Assembly (NCBI GenBank): GCA_903928395.1
Contig: CAIYQS010000025.1
Span: forward strand, 1 to 15,333
Length of the DNA: 15,333 nucleotides
Origin: an uncultured Actinomycetes bacterium
Lineage (GTDB): Bacteria; Actinomycetota; Actinomycetes; Nanopelagicales; Nanopelagicaceae
Direction of reading: 5' to 3'
Notes under the pieces: generated by a model
What the model saw: only the letters and a program-made list of their open reading frames with translations
Told to the model about the DNA's origin: nothing
The model's database searches: none
In this document: positions 1-7,618 of the stretch, piece by piece
Position numbering within the stretch: the stretch's first letter is position 1
Layout of the letters: every line of letters begins with the position of its first letter
Translations under genes and position numbers: made by a program

Positions 1-12
1 CACCCCTACCAA

Positions 13-28
13 CTAGGTACTTACCTAG
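13..28. promoter_or_regulatory. Perfect 16-bp palindrome upstream of sdhC, candidate operator
   Basis: The sequence shows CTAGGTA, a CT centre, then TACCTAG, a perfect 7-2-7 inverted repeat ending 32 bp before the sdhC start codon. Its size and symmetry suit a dimeric repressor or activator site. It has no T-tail and lies upstream of the gene, so it is unlikely to be a terminator of sdhC, although the gene to its left is not visible. The regulator is unknown and binding is inferred. Confidence 0.4.
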
Positions 29-60
29 CGTTAATTGGGCTCTGGTACGAAACTTCTCCC

Positions 61-882
61 ATGGCAATTGATACCTCAGACAATGGCGTCTTTTCAAAAG
101 GTCGGGCAAAGTTAACGGCTCGCACGCTTCGAACCGATAAATGGTGGTTACAGCCCTTAATTACGGTTGTCGTACTTCTCTCATTTATTGTGTACGCAAC
201 TTTTCGGGCTTTCGAAAATGGAAAATATTTCGCAGAGCCTTTGATCTCTCCATTTTATTCACCATGTCTTTCAACAGATTGCGTGACTGGCTCCCCATCT
301 TTCGTTGGGACGATCTTTGGCACTTACCATCTCTTTGGAATGACGGTTTCTCCTTCACTCTTCATTTTGATATTTCCACTCGCTTTTCGGATGACTTGCT
401 ATTACTACCGCAAGGCGTACTACCGTTCATTTTGGATGTCACCACCTGCCTGCGCGGTTGCCGAACCTCATGCCAAGTACACTGGTGAAACTCGCGCACC
501 ACTAATTCTGCAAAACGGTCATCGCTACGCGTTTTATGCCGGTCTAATCTTTAACACCTTTCTTACCATTGATGCCTTCGCCGCATTTAGAAATGAAAAG
601 GGACAATGGGGGCACATGTCCATTGGCACCTTGGTATTACTTGCAAATGCAACCTTCTTGTGGCTGTATTCATTGTCTTGCCACACCTGCCGACATACGG
701 TTGGCGGACGACTCCGCAATTTCTCGAAACACCCGATTCGCTACAAACTCTGGACTTGGGTTTCTATTTTGAATCATAAGCATCAGAATTTTGCTTGGAT
801 CTCACTCTTCGGAGTAGCGCTCGCAGACTTGTATGTCCGCCAGGTTTCTGGCCATTCCATCCGCAATCTCTACTTCTTCTAA
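61..882 (+). CDS. sdhC: Succinate dehydrogenase membrane-anchor subunit, mycobacterial Sdh1 type
   Basis: Membrane subunit that anchors SdhAB and passes electrons from succinate to the quinone pool. It has 273 aa with about five hydrophobic helices, near residues 32-50, 95-112, 155-175, 188-205 and 243-258. The length and gene order match the anchor of mycobacterial Sdh1 (Rv0249c, from memory). Between the last helices are a CHxCxH motif (C207, H208, C210, H212) and an HxH motif (H239, H241). Mycobacterial Sdh1 is reported to carry a membrane-embedded Rieske-type Fe-S cluster in this subunit, and these residues are plausible ligands, which is an inference. Other conserved-looking cysteines are C69, C74, C113 and C131. 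It is the first gene of the sdhCAB operon, with sdhA 12 bp downstream. No clear Shine-Dalgarno precedes the ATG, which was chosen as the first ATG giving the family length. Confidence 0.88.
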   Translation: MAIDTSDNGVFSKGRAKLTARTLRTDKWWLQPLITVVVLLSFIVYATFRAFENGKYFAEPLISPFYSPCLSTDCVTGSPSFVGTIFGTYHLFGMTVSPSLFILIFPLAFRMTCYYYRKAYYRSFWMSPPACAVAEPHAKYTGETRAPLILQNGHRYAFYAGLIFNTFLTIDAFAAFRNEKGQWGHMSIGTLVLLANATFLWLYSLSCHTCRHTVGGRLRNFSKHPIRYKLWTWVSILNHKHQNFAWISLFGVALADLYVRQVSGHSIRNLYFF

Positions 883-894
883 AGGTTAACAAAA

Positions 895-2781
895 ATGACT
901 CAGAATATTGAACGTCACAAGTATGACATTGTTGTTATTGGTGCCGGTGGTGCTGGCCTTCGTGCGGCGGTTGAAGCTCGCGAAGCTGGTTTGTCTGTCG
1001 CGATTGTCTGCAAATCTTTATTTGGCAAAGCGCACACCGTGATGGCTGAAGGTGGGGCTGCCGCCTCGATGGGAAATGTCAACGATAACGATAACTGGAT
1101 GGTGCATTTTAGAGACACCATGCGCGGTGGCAAATTCCTTAACCATTACCGGATGGCAGAACTCCACGCTAAAGAAGCCCCCGATCGCATTTGGGAATTA
1201 GAAACGTGGGGTGCGCTCTTTGATCGCACTAAAGAAGGCAAGATTTCGCAACGTAATTTTGGTGGCCACGAGTATCCACGGTTGGCACACGTGGGAGATC
1301 GCACAGGTCTGGAATTAATTCGAACCATGCAACAAAGAATTGTCGCGTTGCAACAAAAAGATCAAAGAGATACCGGTGACGCCGAAAAGAACATTAAAGT
1401 TTTTGCGGAAGTAACCATCACTGAAATTCTTAAAGAGAATGGCAAAATTGCAGGTGCATATGGATATCGCCGTAGCAATGGCGAAGAAATTCTCTTTGAA
1501 GCTCCTGCCGTCATTATCGCAACAGGTGGCGTAGGTAAGACATTTAAAATTACTTCTAACTCTTGGGAGGGGACTGGCGATGGACATGCGCTAGCCCTCA
1601 AGGCGGGTGCCAACCTGGTTGATATGGAGTTTTTACAGTTTCATCCAACTGGAATGGTGTGGCCACTTTCGGTCAAAGGGCTTCTCGTTACCGAGTCGGT
1701 ACGCGGTGAAGGCGGAATTCTGACTAATACCGCCGGTGAAAGATTCATGTTCAAATACATTCCCGATGTATTTAAGGACAAGTATGCCGATAACGAAGCT
1801 GAAGCCGATCGATGGTATGTGGATCAGGATAACAACCGTCGCCCTCCAGAGCTGTTGCCACGTGATGAAGTTGCTCGTGCGATTAATTCCGAAGTTAAGG
1901 CTGGCCGCGGAACAGAACATGGTGGAGTTTTTCTTGATGTCTCAAAGCGTTTATCAGCAGAGATAATTAAGAAGCGGCTTCCATCGATGTGGCATCAGTT
2001 CTATGAACTTGCCGGTGTCGATATTACAAAAGAACCAATGGAAGTTGGACCGACGTGTCACTATGTGATGGGTGGAGTCGAAGTTGAACCGGATTCTGCT
2101 GCAGCGGTAGGTGTGGATGGTCTCTTTGCCGCTGGAGAAGTAGCAGGAGGAATGCATGGTTCCAATCGCCTAGGTGGAAACTCCCTCACTGATTTATTGG
2201 TATTTGGACGGCGTGCTGGAATGGGCGCGGCTAATTATGTAAAGACTCATGGTGCAAATCCAGTAAGCGATGCGACTATTGAAAAAGCAGCTGCACGGAT
2301 AGCGGCTCCCTTTACTCGCACCGGCGGCGAAAATGCTTATGCACTTCATCAAGAACTACAAGAAGTTACCCATAATCTGGTCGGAATAATTCGAACCGGC
2401 CCTGAACTAAGTGAGGCAATTGAAAAAATTGCAGAGCTCCGCAAACGGAGTGCAAATATTTCTGTTTCGGGTGACCGAGTGTTCAATCCAGGATTCCATT
2501 TGGCATTCGATTTGGACAATATGTTGTTAGTCGCCGAAAGTACCGCTAAGTCAGCACTGCTACGGCAAGAATCTCGAGGCGGCCATACTCGCGATGACTT
2601 CCCCGGAATGAATTCAACGTGGCGTCAGGTCAACCACATTTCTAGTTTTGATGGGGAACAGGTCAATATCAAGGCGCAACCGTTGCCAGTTCTTCCAAAA
2701 GAACTTTTTGATCTCTTCGACGTTCACGAACTTGAGAAGTACATGACCCCGCAGGAAATTGCGAAAGGTGGTTCCAACTAA
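895..2781 (+). CDS. sdhA: Succinate dehydrogenase flavoprotein subunit
   Basis: Catalytic subunit that oxidises succinate to fumarate on the cytoplasmic face of the membrane and passes electrons to SdhB. It has 628 aa. The N-terminal FAD-binding Rossmann motif GAGGAG is near residues 16-21. The HTVMAEGG motif carries H47, the expected site of covalent FAD attachment. Further family signatures are FHPTG near residue 250, GRGTEHGG near 340 and SNRLGGNSLTDLLVFG near 420-435, followed by the C-terminal helical domain with GGHTRDDFP. The AAAGG before the ATG is a reasonable ribosome binding site. The stop codon shares one base with the sdhB start (TAATG), so translation is probably coupled. Fumarate reductase is the main alternative, but the mycobacterial Sdh1-like set and aerobic surroundings favour succinate oxidation. 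Confidence 0.95.
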   Translation: MTQNIERHKYDIVVIGAGGAGLRAAVEAREAGLSVAIVCKSLFGKAHTVMAEGGAAASMGNVNDNDNWMVHFRDTMRGGKFLNHYRMAELHAKEAPDRIWELETWGALFDRTKEGKISQRNFGGHEYPRLAHVGDRTGLELIRTMQQRIVALQQKDQRDTGDAEKNIKVFAEVTITEILKENGKIAGAYGYRRSNGEEILFEAPAVIIATGGVGKTFKITSNSWEGTGDGHALALKAGANLVDMEFLQFHPTGMVWPLSVKGLLVTESVRGEGGILTNTAGERFMFKYIPDVFKDKYADNEAEADRWYVDQDNNRRPPELLPRDEVARAINSEVKAGRGTEHGGVFLDVSKRLSAEIIKKRLPSMWHQFYELAGVDITKEPMEVGPTCHYVMGGVEVEPDSAAAVGVDGLFAAGEVAGGMHGSNRLGGNSLTDLLVFGRRAGMGAANYVKTHGANPVSDATIEKAAARIAAPFTRTGGENAYALHQELQEVTHNLVGIIRTGPELSEAIEKIAELRKRSANISVSGDRVFNPGFHLAFDLDNMLLVAESTAKSALLRQESRGGHTRDDFPGMNSTWRQVNHISSFDGEQVNIKAQPLPVLPKELFDLFDVHELEKYMTPQEIAKGGSN

Positions 2782-3542
2782 TGGCACGCACTCTTAAGTT
2801 ACGCATTTGGCGTGGAAATGACAAAGATGGCGCTTTACAAGATGTGAGCGTCGAGGCAAATAGCGGCGAGGTTGTGTTAGACATCATTCATCGAGTGCAG
2901 GCAACCCAAATGGGTGATTTGGCGGTTCGTTGGAATTGCAAAGCAGGTAAGTGTGGCTCGTGTTCGATGGAGATCAATGGCAAGCCGCGCCTGGCCTGCA
3001 TGACTCAGATTTCGGCTTATCCGGAAGATGAAGTTATCACGATCACGCCACTTCGTGCTTTCCCAGTAATTAAAGATTTGGTTACAGACGTATCTTTCAA
3101 TTACAAGAAGGCAATGGAAGTACGAGCCTATGAACACCCAGTTGACCTTAAGCCAGGTGACGCTCGGATGGAACAAGTTGATGTGGAACGCTCACAGGAA
3201 TTCCGTAAATGCATCGAATGTTTCTTGTGTCAGGACACCTGCCATGTGATCCGTGATCACGAAGAAAACAAGAAGTCTTTCGCTGGCCCTAGATTCTTTA
3301 TCCGAATCGCCGAACTCGATATGCATCCACTAGATACGCTGCGGAATCGGAAGCAAACGGCCCAACAGGAGCACGGTCTTGGGATGTGCAACATCACCAA
3401 ATGCTGTACCGAGGTTTGTCCAGAACACATCCGCATCACTGATAACGCAATTATCCCGATGAAGGAGCGCGTCGTGGACGTTAAATACGACCCACTCCGC
3501 TGGCTAGGCTCGGTTATTAGAAAGCGAGACGGTATTCTTTAA
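2781..3542 (+). CDS. sdhB: Succinate dehydrogenase iron-sulfur subunit
   Basis: Electron-transfer subunit joining SdhA to the membrane anchor, 253 aa. The N-terminal plant-type [2Fe-2S] domain has C53, C58, C61 and C73. The C-terminal domain has C144-x2-C147-x2-C150-x3-C154 followed by Pro-free sequence, then C203, C208/C209 and C213-Pro, which together supply the [4Fe-4S] and [3Fe-4S] clusters. All expected cysteines are present. The start overlaps the sdhA stop by one base and a GGTGG stretch 8-12 bases upstream can act as ribosome binding site. The length is close to that of mycobacterial Sdh1 SdhB. The holin-family gene begins 2 bp after the stop, so the operon may continue. Confidence 0.95.
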   Translation: MARTLKLRIWRGNDKDGALQDVSVEANSGEVVLDIIHRVQATQMGDLAVRWNCKAGKCGSCSMEINGKPRLACMTQISAYPEDEVITITPLRAFPVIKDLVTDVSFNYKKAMEVRAYEHPVDLKPGDARMEQVDVERSQEFRKCIECFLCQDTCHVIRDHEENKKSFAGPRFFIRIAELDMHPLDTLRNRKQTAQQEHGLGMCNITKCCTEVCPEHIRITDNAIIPMKERVVDVKYDPLRWLGSVIRKRDGIL

Positions 3543-3544
3543 GC

Positions 3545-3898
3545 ATGAGAATATTCGTTCGTTGGGGAGTATTGGCATTAGCTGTTTGGGCCGCAACCGG
3601 GTTAGTCCCGGGAATCAAAGTCCATGGAGGTGCTTGGGACTATCTCTGGGTCGCCCTGATCTTCTCCCTGATAAATACTTTTTTGGGTTCTTTCTTAAAA
3701 CTCATGACACTTCCCGCCGTAATTCTGAGCGCTGGTCTCTTCTTGATTGTGATCAATGCCGCAATGCTTGAAGTTACCACTCATATTAGTAGCGCATTGA
3801 CCATTACGACGTTTTGGTCCGCAATCTTTGCCTCGATAATAATTAGCCTTGTATCAGGAATTGGTTCACGATTGACCTCAAAGCGAAATTGGAGATAA
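3545..3898 (+). CDS. Phage holin family (PF04020-like) four-helix membrane protein
   Basis: Small integral membrane protein of 117 aa with four hydrophobic segments near residues 5-22, 33-50, 55-75 and 88-106 and a basic C-terminus. The N-terminal pattern RWxVLALAVWxxxxLVPGI followed by a Gly-rich turn fits the family known as mycobacterial 4-TMS phage holin superfamily IV (YvlD-like). Despite the name, these chromosomal proteins have no shown lytic role and the function is unknown. The gene sits 2 bp after sdhB and overlaps the next crcB by 10 bp, so it appears to be in the same transcription unit. There is no phage context here. Whether it has anything to do with Sdh is not evident. Confidence 0.75.
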   Translation: MRIFVRWGVLALAVWAATGLVPGIKVHGGAWDYLWVALIFSLINTFLGSFLKLMTLPAVILSAGLFLIVINAAMLEVTTHISSALTITTFWSAIFASIIISLVSGIGSRLTSKRNWR

Positions 3899-4272
3899 GA
3901 ACTCTCTCTGTTGTTTCGTTCGGCGGAATAGTTGGATCGCTAGCTCGCTGGGGAACTTCCTTATTAATTGTTGATCATGGTTTTCCATGGGCTACATTGC
4001 TTGTCAATTATGTGGGCGCAGTTCTATTAACTGTGATCGTTTTGTATGCAAGGCACCACGATGATCCACGTTGGTGGTGGCGGCCAGCCCTAGGTACCGG
4101 CTTTTGCGGTGGATTTACGACGTATTCTGCTTTTGCCGTGAAAATCGATCAGTACCTCAACGCACATAACTACCATTCAATTATTTTATATGCCCTTGCG
4201 TCGCTAGTTGGAACATTTATTTTGGTTTTTGCAACTAACGAATATTTTGATTCGCGCTGGGCTAAAAAGTGA
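3889..4272 (+). CDS. crcB: Fluoride channel subunit CrcB/Fluc (first copy)
   Basis: Four-helix inner-membrane protein of 127 aa that exports fluoride as part of a dual-topology channel. It shows the N-terminal GGIVGSLARW motif and the pore motif GTGFCGGFTTYSAF near residues 66-79, which are the two CrcB signatures. The usual NxxGSFxLG stretch is altered to NYVGAVLLT. The start is TTG at 3889, inside the 3' end of the holin-family gene (10-bp overlap). It places the GGxxG motif about 12 residues from the N-terminus, as expected, and the frame has no better ATG. The next crcB starts inside its stop codon, so the pair probably assembles as a heterodimer, as known for paired crcB genes in Gram-positive bacteria. 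Confidence 0.88.
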   Translation: MEIRTLSVVSFGGIVGSLARWGTSLLIVDHGFPWATLLVNYVGAVLLTVIVLYARHHDDPRWWWRPALGTGFCGGFTTYSAFAVKIDQYLNAHNYHSIILYALASLVGTFILVFATNEYFDSRWAKK

Positions 4273-4610
4273 GAGTACTGCTCATAAGTTTGGGTGCTGG
4301 AGTAGGTGCGCCACTTCGCTACCTAATTGATAAAAATTTACGTAAGACTCGGATAAATCTTCTGCCTTTGGAAACTTTGTTAATCAATGTTCTGGGTTCA
4401 TTTGTATTAGGAGTCACTGTGCACCGTTCCGCCAATATCGGGTACTTGTTTGGAACGGGATTTGCTGGCGCATTTACTACGTGGTCAGCATTTGCACTTG
4501 AAACCCACGATCTCTTTAAAACCAAGAAGCATTGGATTGCATGGAGTTATCTGGGCCTGACCCTCACTTTAGGAGTGTGTGCGGCAGCGGTAGGGAATGC
4601 TTTAACGTAA
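4269..4610 (+). CDS. crcB: Fluoride channel subunit CrcB/Fluc (second copy)
   Basis: Partner of the preceding CrcB, 113 aa with four hydrophobic helices. It has the N-terminal GAGVGAPLRY motif, the INVLGSFVLG helix (intact, unlike in the first copy) and the pore motif GTGFAGAFTTWSAF. The start is GTG, overlapping the previous stop in a GTGA arrangement, so translation is likely coupled. The 3' end overlaps the convergent aminopeptidase gene by 9 bp, so there is no room for a terminator between the two. The pairing of one degenerate and one more canonical subunit suggests obligate heterodimer formation, which is an inference. Confidence 0.88.
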   Translation: MRVLLISLGAGVGAPLRYLIDKNLRKTRINLLPLETLLINVLGSFVLGVTVHRSANIGYLFGTGFAGAFTTWSAFALETHDLFKTKKHWIAWSYLGLTLTLGVCAAAVGNALT

Positions 4611-6047
4611 TAAGTTCTCTACCCATACCTCAACTTCGTGGGGATGACTTGGTATTGCTTTACTTAATACTTTTGACCCCGACTTGGTTACCAGTACGTC
4701 ATCTTCAATACGTACTCCGATTCCGCGATACTCCGGCGGAAACATCAGATCATCGGGCTGGATGTAAATGCCAGGCTCAACGGTCAGAACCATGCCCTCT
4801 TTGAGTTCTCCGTCGTAGTAACTTTCACGACGGGCTTGCGCACAGTCGTGCACGTCCAGACCGAGCATGTGGCCAGTACTGTGCACCGTCCAACGTCGAT
4901 GGAATCCAGCATCAGGCGCTAGCGACTCTTGCGCGCTGACAGGGAGCACCCCAATTTTTTCAAGCCCCTTGGCTATGACCTCCATTGCGGCGAAGTGAAA
5001 TGCGTTCCAGTGAGCGCCAGGTTTTACCGCCTCAATTCCAGCGCGTTGTGCTTCATAGACCAAGGTATAAATTTTCAATTGCTCAGGAGAAAACTTGCCG
5101 TTGATTGGAATGGTGCGAGTGATATCGGCGGTATACATCGATTCAACTTCAACACCCGCATCGATCAGAATGAGTTCCCCAGGGCGCACATCCCCATCAT
5201 TTTTAATCCAATGCAATACACAGGCGTGTGCTCCTGCTGCAGCTATGGTGTCATAACCCAATTCATTTCCCTCTAACCGAGCGCGACCATAGAACGCAGC
5301 CTCAACAATTCGCTCGCCTCGCTTTCCAGAAGCCGCTGCTGGAAATGCTCGGATCATGTCGTTAAATCCTCGCGCCGTAATGTCTATTGCTTTTTGAAGT
5401 TCGGCAATTTCATATTTATCTTTAATGAGTCTTAGTTCGGCAATTTCTTCTGTCAAGCGCGCTTCTCTTTTTTTGTGCTTTTCAAATAATGAGTCAACAA
5501 CTGGATCTACTCCGCGAATGGCTAAGGTTCCAATTTGATTCTGTGCTAATTCTTGCAGGGTATCGATATGTCGAACCGTGATTCCATATCTACCCTCCGT
5601 CTCTTCAGCGGAGAGCCTGCGACCAACCCAAAATTCTCCATGACGACGGTCTGAATGAAACTCTGAAGTATTTCGCGGTGAACGCGGGTGAATATAGAGG
5701 TAGGCATCATGACCTTTGCGTGATGGTTCCAGTACCAACACTGAATCTGGCACGCAGTCACTTGCAACAATCCCGGTTAAATAGGCAAAGGCAGAGTGCG
5801 CTCTAAATTTGTAATCCGTGTCATTACTTCTAACCTTGAAAGTGCCCGCAGGAAAAACTAGTCGAACGCCGGGGTAGAGCGCTCCAATTTTTGAACGCCG
5901 AACAGCCGCGTATTTGACTACCTCTGCAGCTTTTACATTATCTAAGGCCGAGTCGGCCCAGTTCTTAGCCATAAATTCTGCGAGGGCCTCGCCCTTTGGA
6001 ATGTCATGTCCTTGGGTTGCAGGTGCGCGATGAGGAATCTTGGTCAT
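4602..6047 (-). CDS. pepP: Xaa-Pro aminopeptidase (M24B, aminopeptidase P)
   Basis: Cytosolic metalloprotease that removes an N-terminal residue preceding proline. It has 481 aa with an N-terminal aminopeptidase P domain (about residues 45-180) and a C-terminal pita-bread domain. All five metal ligands are visible: D296 in LIDAG, D308 in TADIT, H393 in HSTGH, E424 in VEPG and E448 in RIEDD. This supports an active dimetal enzyme. It is divergent from the 2-oxoglutarate semialdehyde dehydrogenase across 36 bp, and the nearby Hyp pathway suggests a role in using proline- or hydroxyproline-containing peptides, although a general housekeeping role is equally possible. No signal peptide is seen. 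The ATG start has a -10-like TACTCT exactly 6 nt upstream, which suggests a leaderless transcript. Confidence 0.9.
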   Translation of the reverse strand: MTKIPHRAPATQGHDIPKGEALAEFMAKNWADSALDNVKAAEVVKYAAVRRSKIGALYPGVRLVFPAGTFKVRSNDTDYKFRAHSAFAYLTGIVASDCVPDSVLVLEPSRKGHDAYLYIHPRSPRNTSEFHSDRRHGEFWVGRRLSAEETEGRYGITVRHIDTLQELAQNQIGTLAIRGVDPVVDSLFEKHKKREARLTEEIAELRLIKDKYEIAELQKAIDITARGFNDMIRAFPAAASGKRGERIVEAAFYGRARLEGNELGYDTIAAAGAHACVLHWIKNDGDVRPGELILIDAGVEVESMYTADITRTIPINGKFSPEQLKIYTLVYEAQRAGIEAVKPGAHWNAFHFAAMEVIAKGLEKIGVLPVSAQESLAPDAGFHRRWTVHSTGHMLGLDVHDCAQARRESYYDGELKEGMVLTVEPGIYIQPDDLMFPPEYRGIGVRIEDDVLVTKSGSKVLSKAIPSHPHEVEVWVENLLR

Positions 6048-6059
6048 GCGGCTAGAGTA
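6048..6059 (-). promoter_or_regulatory. Leaderless promoter of the Xaa-Pro aminopeptidase gene
   Basis: Read on the minus strand, TACTCT (6059-6054) fits the TANNNT -10 consensus and is followed by 6 nt and then the ATG at 6047, so the transcript would begin at or next to the start codon. No -35 match is visible 16-18 bp upstream, and that stretch lies over the opposing promoter. The same geometry occurs at three other starts in this window, which raises confidence. Confidence 0.55.
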
Positions 6060-6074
6060 CTAGTCGGGTACTAG
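6057..6074. repeat. Two GTACTAG direct repeats in the divergent promoter region
   Basis: GTACTAG occurs at 6057-6063 and again at 6068-6074, with starts 11 bp apart, close to one helical turn. The first copy overlaps the aminopeptidase -10 and the second overlaps the aldehyde dehydrogenase -10. This placement would suit a regulator touching both promoters from one face of the DNA. The repeat could also be a by-product of two similar AT-rich promoter elements. Confidence 0.4.
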
Positions 6075-6083
6075 GCTTGATGT
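6072..6083 (+). promoter_or_regulatory. Leaderless promoter of the 2-oxoglutarate semialdehyde dehydrogenase gene
   Basis: TAGGCT at 6072-6077 fits TANNNT and is followed by 6 nt and then the ATG at 6084. No Shine-Dalgarno is present in the short gap. The -35 zone falls on the -10 and start of the divergent aminopeptidase promoter and has no clear TTGACA match, so this promoter may need an activator or compete with its neighbour. Confidence 0.55.
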
Positions 6084-7598
6084 ATGTCATTACAGAGTTT
6101 CCAAGCGGTCAATCCTGCAAGCGGGCAAGCTTTTGGCGCAGAATATCCAGAAAATACGCATGAAGAAGTGCGCAATGCCATCAGCCGTGCGGCTTCAACC
6201 AAAACTTCCTTTGCTGCACTCACCTTATCTGCCCGCAGTAATTTGCTCGAAAAGATTGCCGCCGAAGTAGAGCAAATTCGCCCTCAATTGGTTTCGATTG
6301 CCCAACTAGAAACTGGATTACCAGAAGCCCGGATCAATGGCGAAATTTCTCGAACAATCGTGCAATTGCAGGCATTCGCTGCGATGGTCAAAACCGGGGT
6401 GCAGCTAAGCGCGACCATTGACCTGGCAGATCCTGATTACAAGCCAGTTGCTCGGCCAGATATTCGAAAAGTAAACCTCCCTATTGGCGTTGTTGCGGTC
6501 TTCGGTGCATCCAATTTTCCTTTTGCTTACTCCGTGATTGGAGGGGATAGCGCGGCTGCGCTGGCGGCGGGCTGTCCTGTAGTTGTAAAGGCGCACCCCT
6601 CGCATCCAGGTACTTCCGAATTAACCTATAACGCTGTTCAAGCAGCCCTGTTGGCAACAGGTTTATCTGCCGATGTGTTTTCTATGGTTCAAGGTCGTAG
6701 GCCAGAGATAACACACTGGATCGCCCTTGCGCCAGAAGTTGCGGCGATCGGATTCACTGGGTCCGCGCTCGTGGGTCAATTACTTGTTGAATTGAGTCAG
6801 ACTCGAAAGGTACCCATTCCAGTTTTTGCAGAGATGGGGAGTCTTAATCCCGTCTTCGTTACCAAGTCTGCACTTGCCGAACGTGGAACTGCCATCGGGG
6901 AAGCAATTTTTGACTCCGCAACGTTGGGCTCTGGTCAGTTCTGCACCAAACCTGGATTAGTTTTTCTTGGCGGCGATAGTGATGATTTCGTAAATGCGCT
7001 TCGAGCAAAAATGAATTCTGTAACTGCGCAACCGCTTCTCAATAAAGGAATTGCAGAACGCTATAACAACGCAATATCCGAACTCGCGAAAGTTGATGGA
7101 GTTGAAACCATTGTCGGCAACCTCCCACATCTTGGCTTTGTGGTTCAACCAACGATCTTTATCGTGGACTACAAGACTTACACATCAAATCCAGAATTTG
7201 CTCACGAGCACTTTGGCCCAACCACTGTTGTTGTAAAATGTGATGACGCTGATTTTATGGAGATAGTTTCTGCATCCGAAGGTCAGTTAACCGCAACTTT
7301 ACACTTGGGATCCGATGAGTTGCTTCCAGATTTAGTCATGAAAATGAGTAGTATCGCGGGTCGACTGATTCTCAATGGTGCACCTACCGGAGTTTCGGTT
7401 ACTCCGGCACAGAATCATGGAGGTCCTTGGCCGTCATCCTCGACGCATACAACATCTGTCGGAATAGATGCGATCTACCGATTCTTGCGCCCAGTAGCAT
7501 TTCAAGGATTTCCAGATGAACTCCTCCCTCCCTCACTCGCCCGAAGTAATCCTGAGGGAATCGAACGCACTACAAATGGTGTGAGAGGTTTAAACTAA
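6084..7598 (+). CDS. 2-Oxoglutarate semialdehyde dehydrogenase (aldehyde dehydrogenase, Hyp pathway)
   Basis: Oxidises 2,5-dioxopentanoate (2-oxoglutarate semialdehyde) to 2-oxoglutarate with NAD(P)+, the last step of hydroxyproline breakdown. It has 504 aa, typical of the hydroxyproline-type KGSADH group. Catalytic residues are visible: N144 in FGASNFP, K169 in VVVKAHP, E250 in FAEMGS and C287 in GQFCTKP. The N-terminal motif NLPIGVVAVFGASNFPFAYS is characteristic of this subgroup. The gene runs toward the Hyp operon and overlaps the 3' end of the epimerase gene by 9 bp. The substrate is assigned from subgroup features and from the neighbouring epimerase, oxidase and deaminase. A role in sugar-acid (arabinose or glucarate) breakdown would use the same substrate, but no such genes are here. 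Confidence 0.85.
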   Translation: MSLQSFQAVNPASGQAFGAEYPENTHEEVRNAISRAASTKTSFAALTLSARSNLLEKIAAEVEQIRPQLVSIAQLETGLPEARINGEISRTIVQLQAFAAMVKTGVQLSATIDLADPDYKPVARPDIRKVNLPIGVVAVFGASNFPFAYSVIGGDSAAALAAGCPVVVKAHPSHPGTSELTYNAVQAALLATGLSADVFSMVQGRRPEITHWIALAPEVAAIGFTGSALVGQLLVELSQTRKVPIPVFAEMGSLNPVFVTKSALAERGTAIGEAIFDSATLGSGQFCTKPGLVFLGGDSDDFVNALRAKMNSVTAQPLLNKGIAERYNNAISELAKVDGVETIVGNLPHLGFVVQPTIFIVDYKTYTSNPEFAHEHFGPTTVVVKCDDADFMEIVSASEGQLTATLHLGSDELLPDLVMKMSSIAGRLILNGAPTGVSVTPAQNHGGPWPSSSTHTTSVGIDAIYRFLRPVAFQGFPDELLPPSLARSNPEGIERTTNGVRGLN

Positions 7599-7618
7599 AA
7601 ATCCATCCGGAAATGGAT
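7590..7618 (-). terminator. Weak hairpin with T-rich tail at the end of the Hyp operon
   Basis: On the minus strand ATCCAT (7618-7613) pairs with ATGGAT (7606-7601) across a 6-nt loop and is followed by TTTTAGTTT. The stem is only 6 bp, AT-rich and inside the epimerase coding end, so it is a marginal intrinsic terminator at best. The convergent aldehyde dehydrogenase gene ends in the same place and has no matching hairpin on its own strand. Confidence 0.25.

Noticed and set aside
3840..3890. Fluoride riboswitch ahead of crcB
   Set aside because: The space before the first crcB is coding sequence of the holin-family gene, and no pseudoknot-like riboswitch pattern is recognisable.
3545..3898. 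Prophage fragment suggested by the holin family name
   Set aside because: No phage genes, integrase or attachment sites are near; this family is widely chromosomal and not known to be lytic.
4602..4650. Bidirectional terminator between the second crcB and the aminopeptidase
   Set aside because: The genes overlap by 9 bp and only short, poorly spaced complementary stretches without a T-tail are visible.
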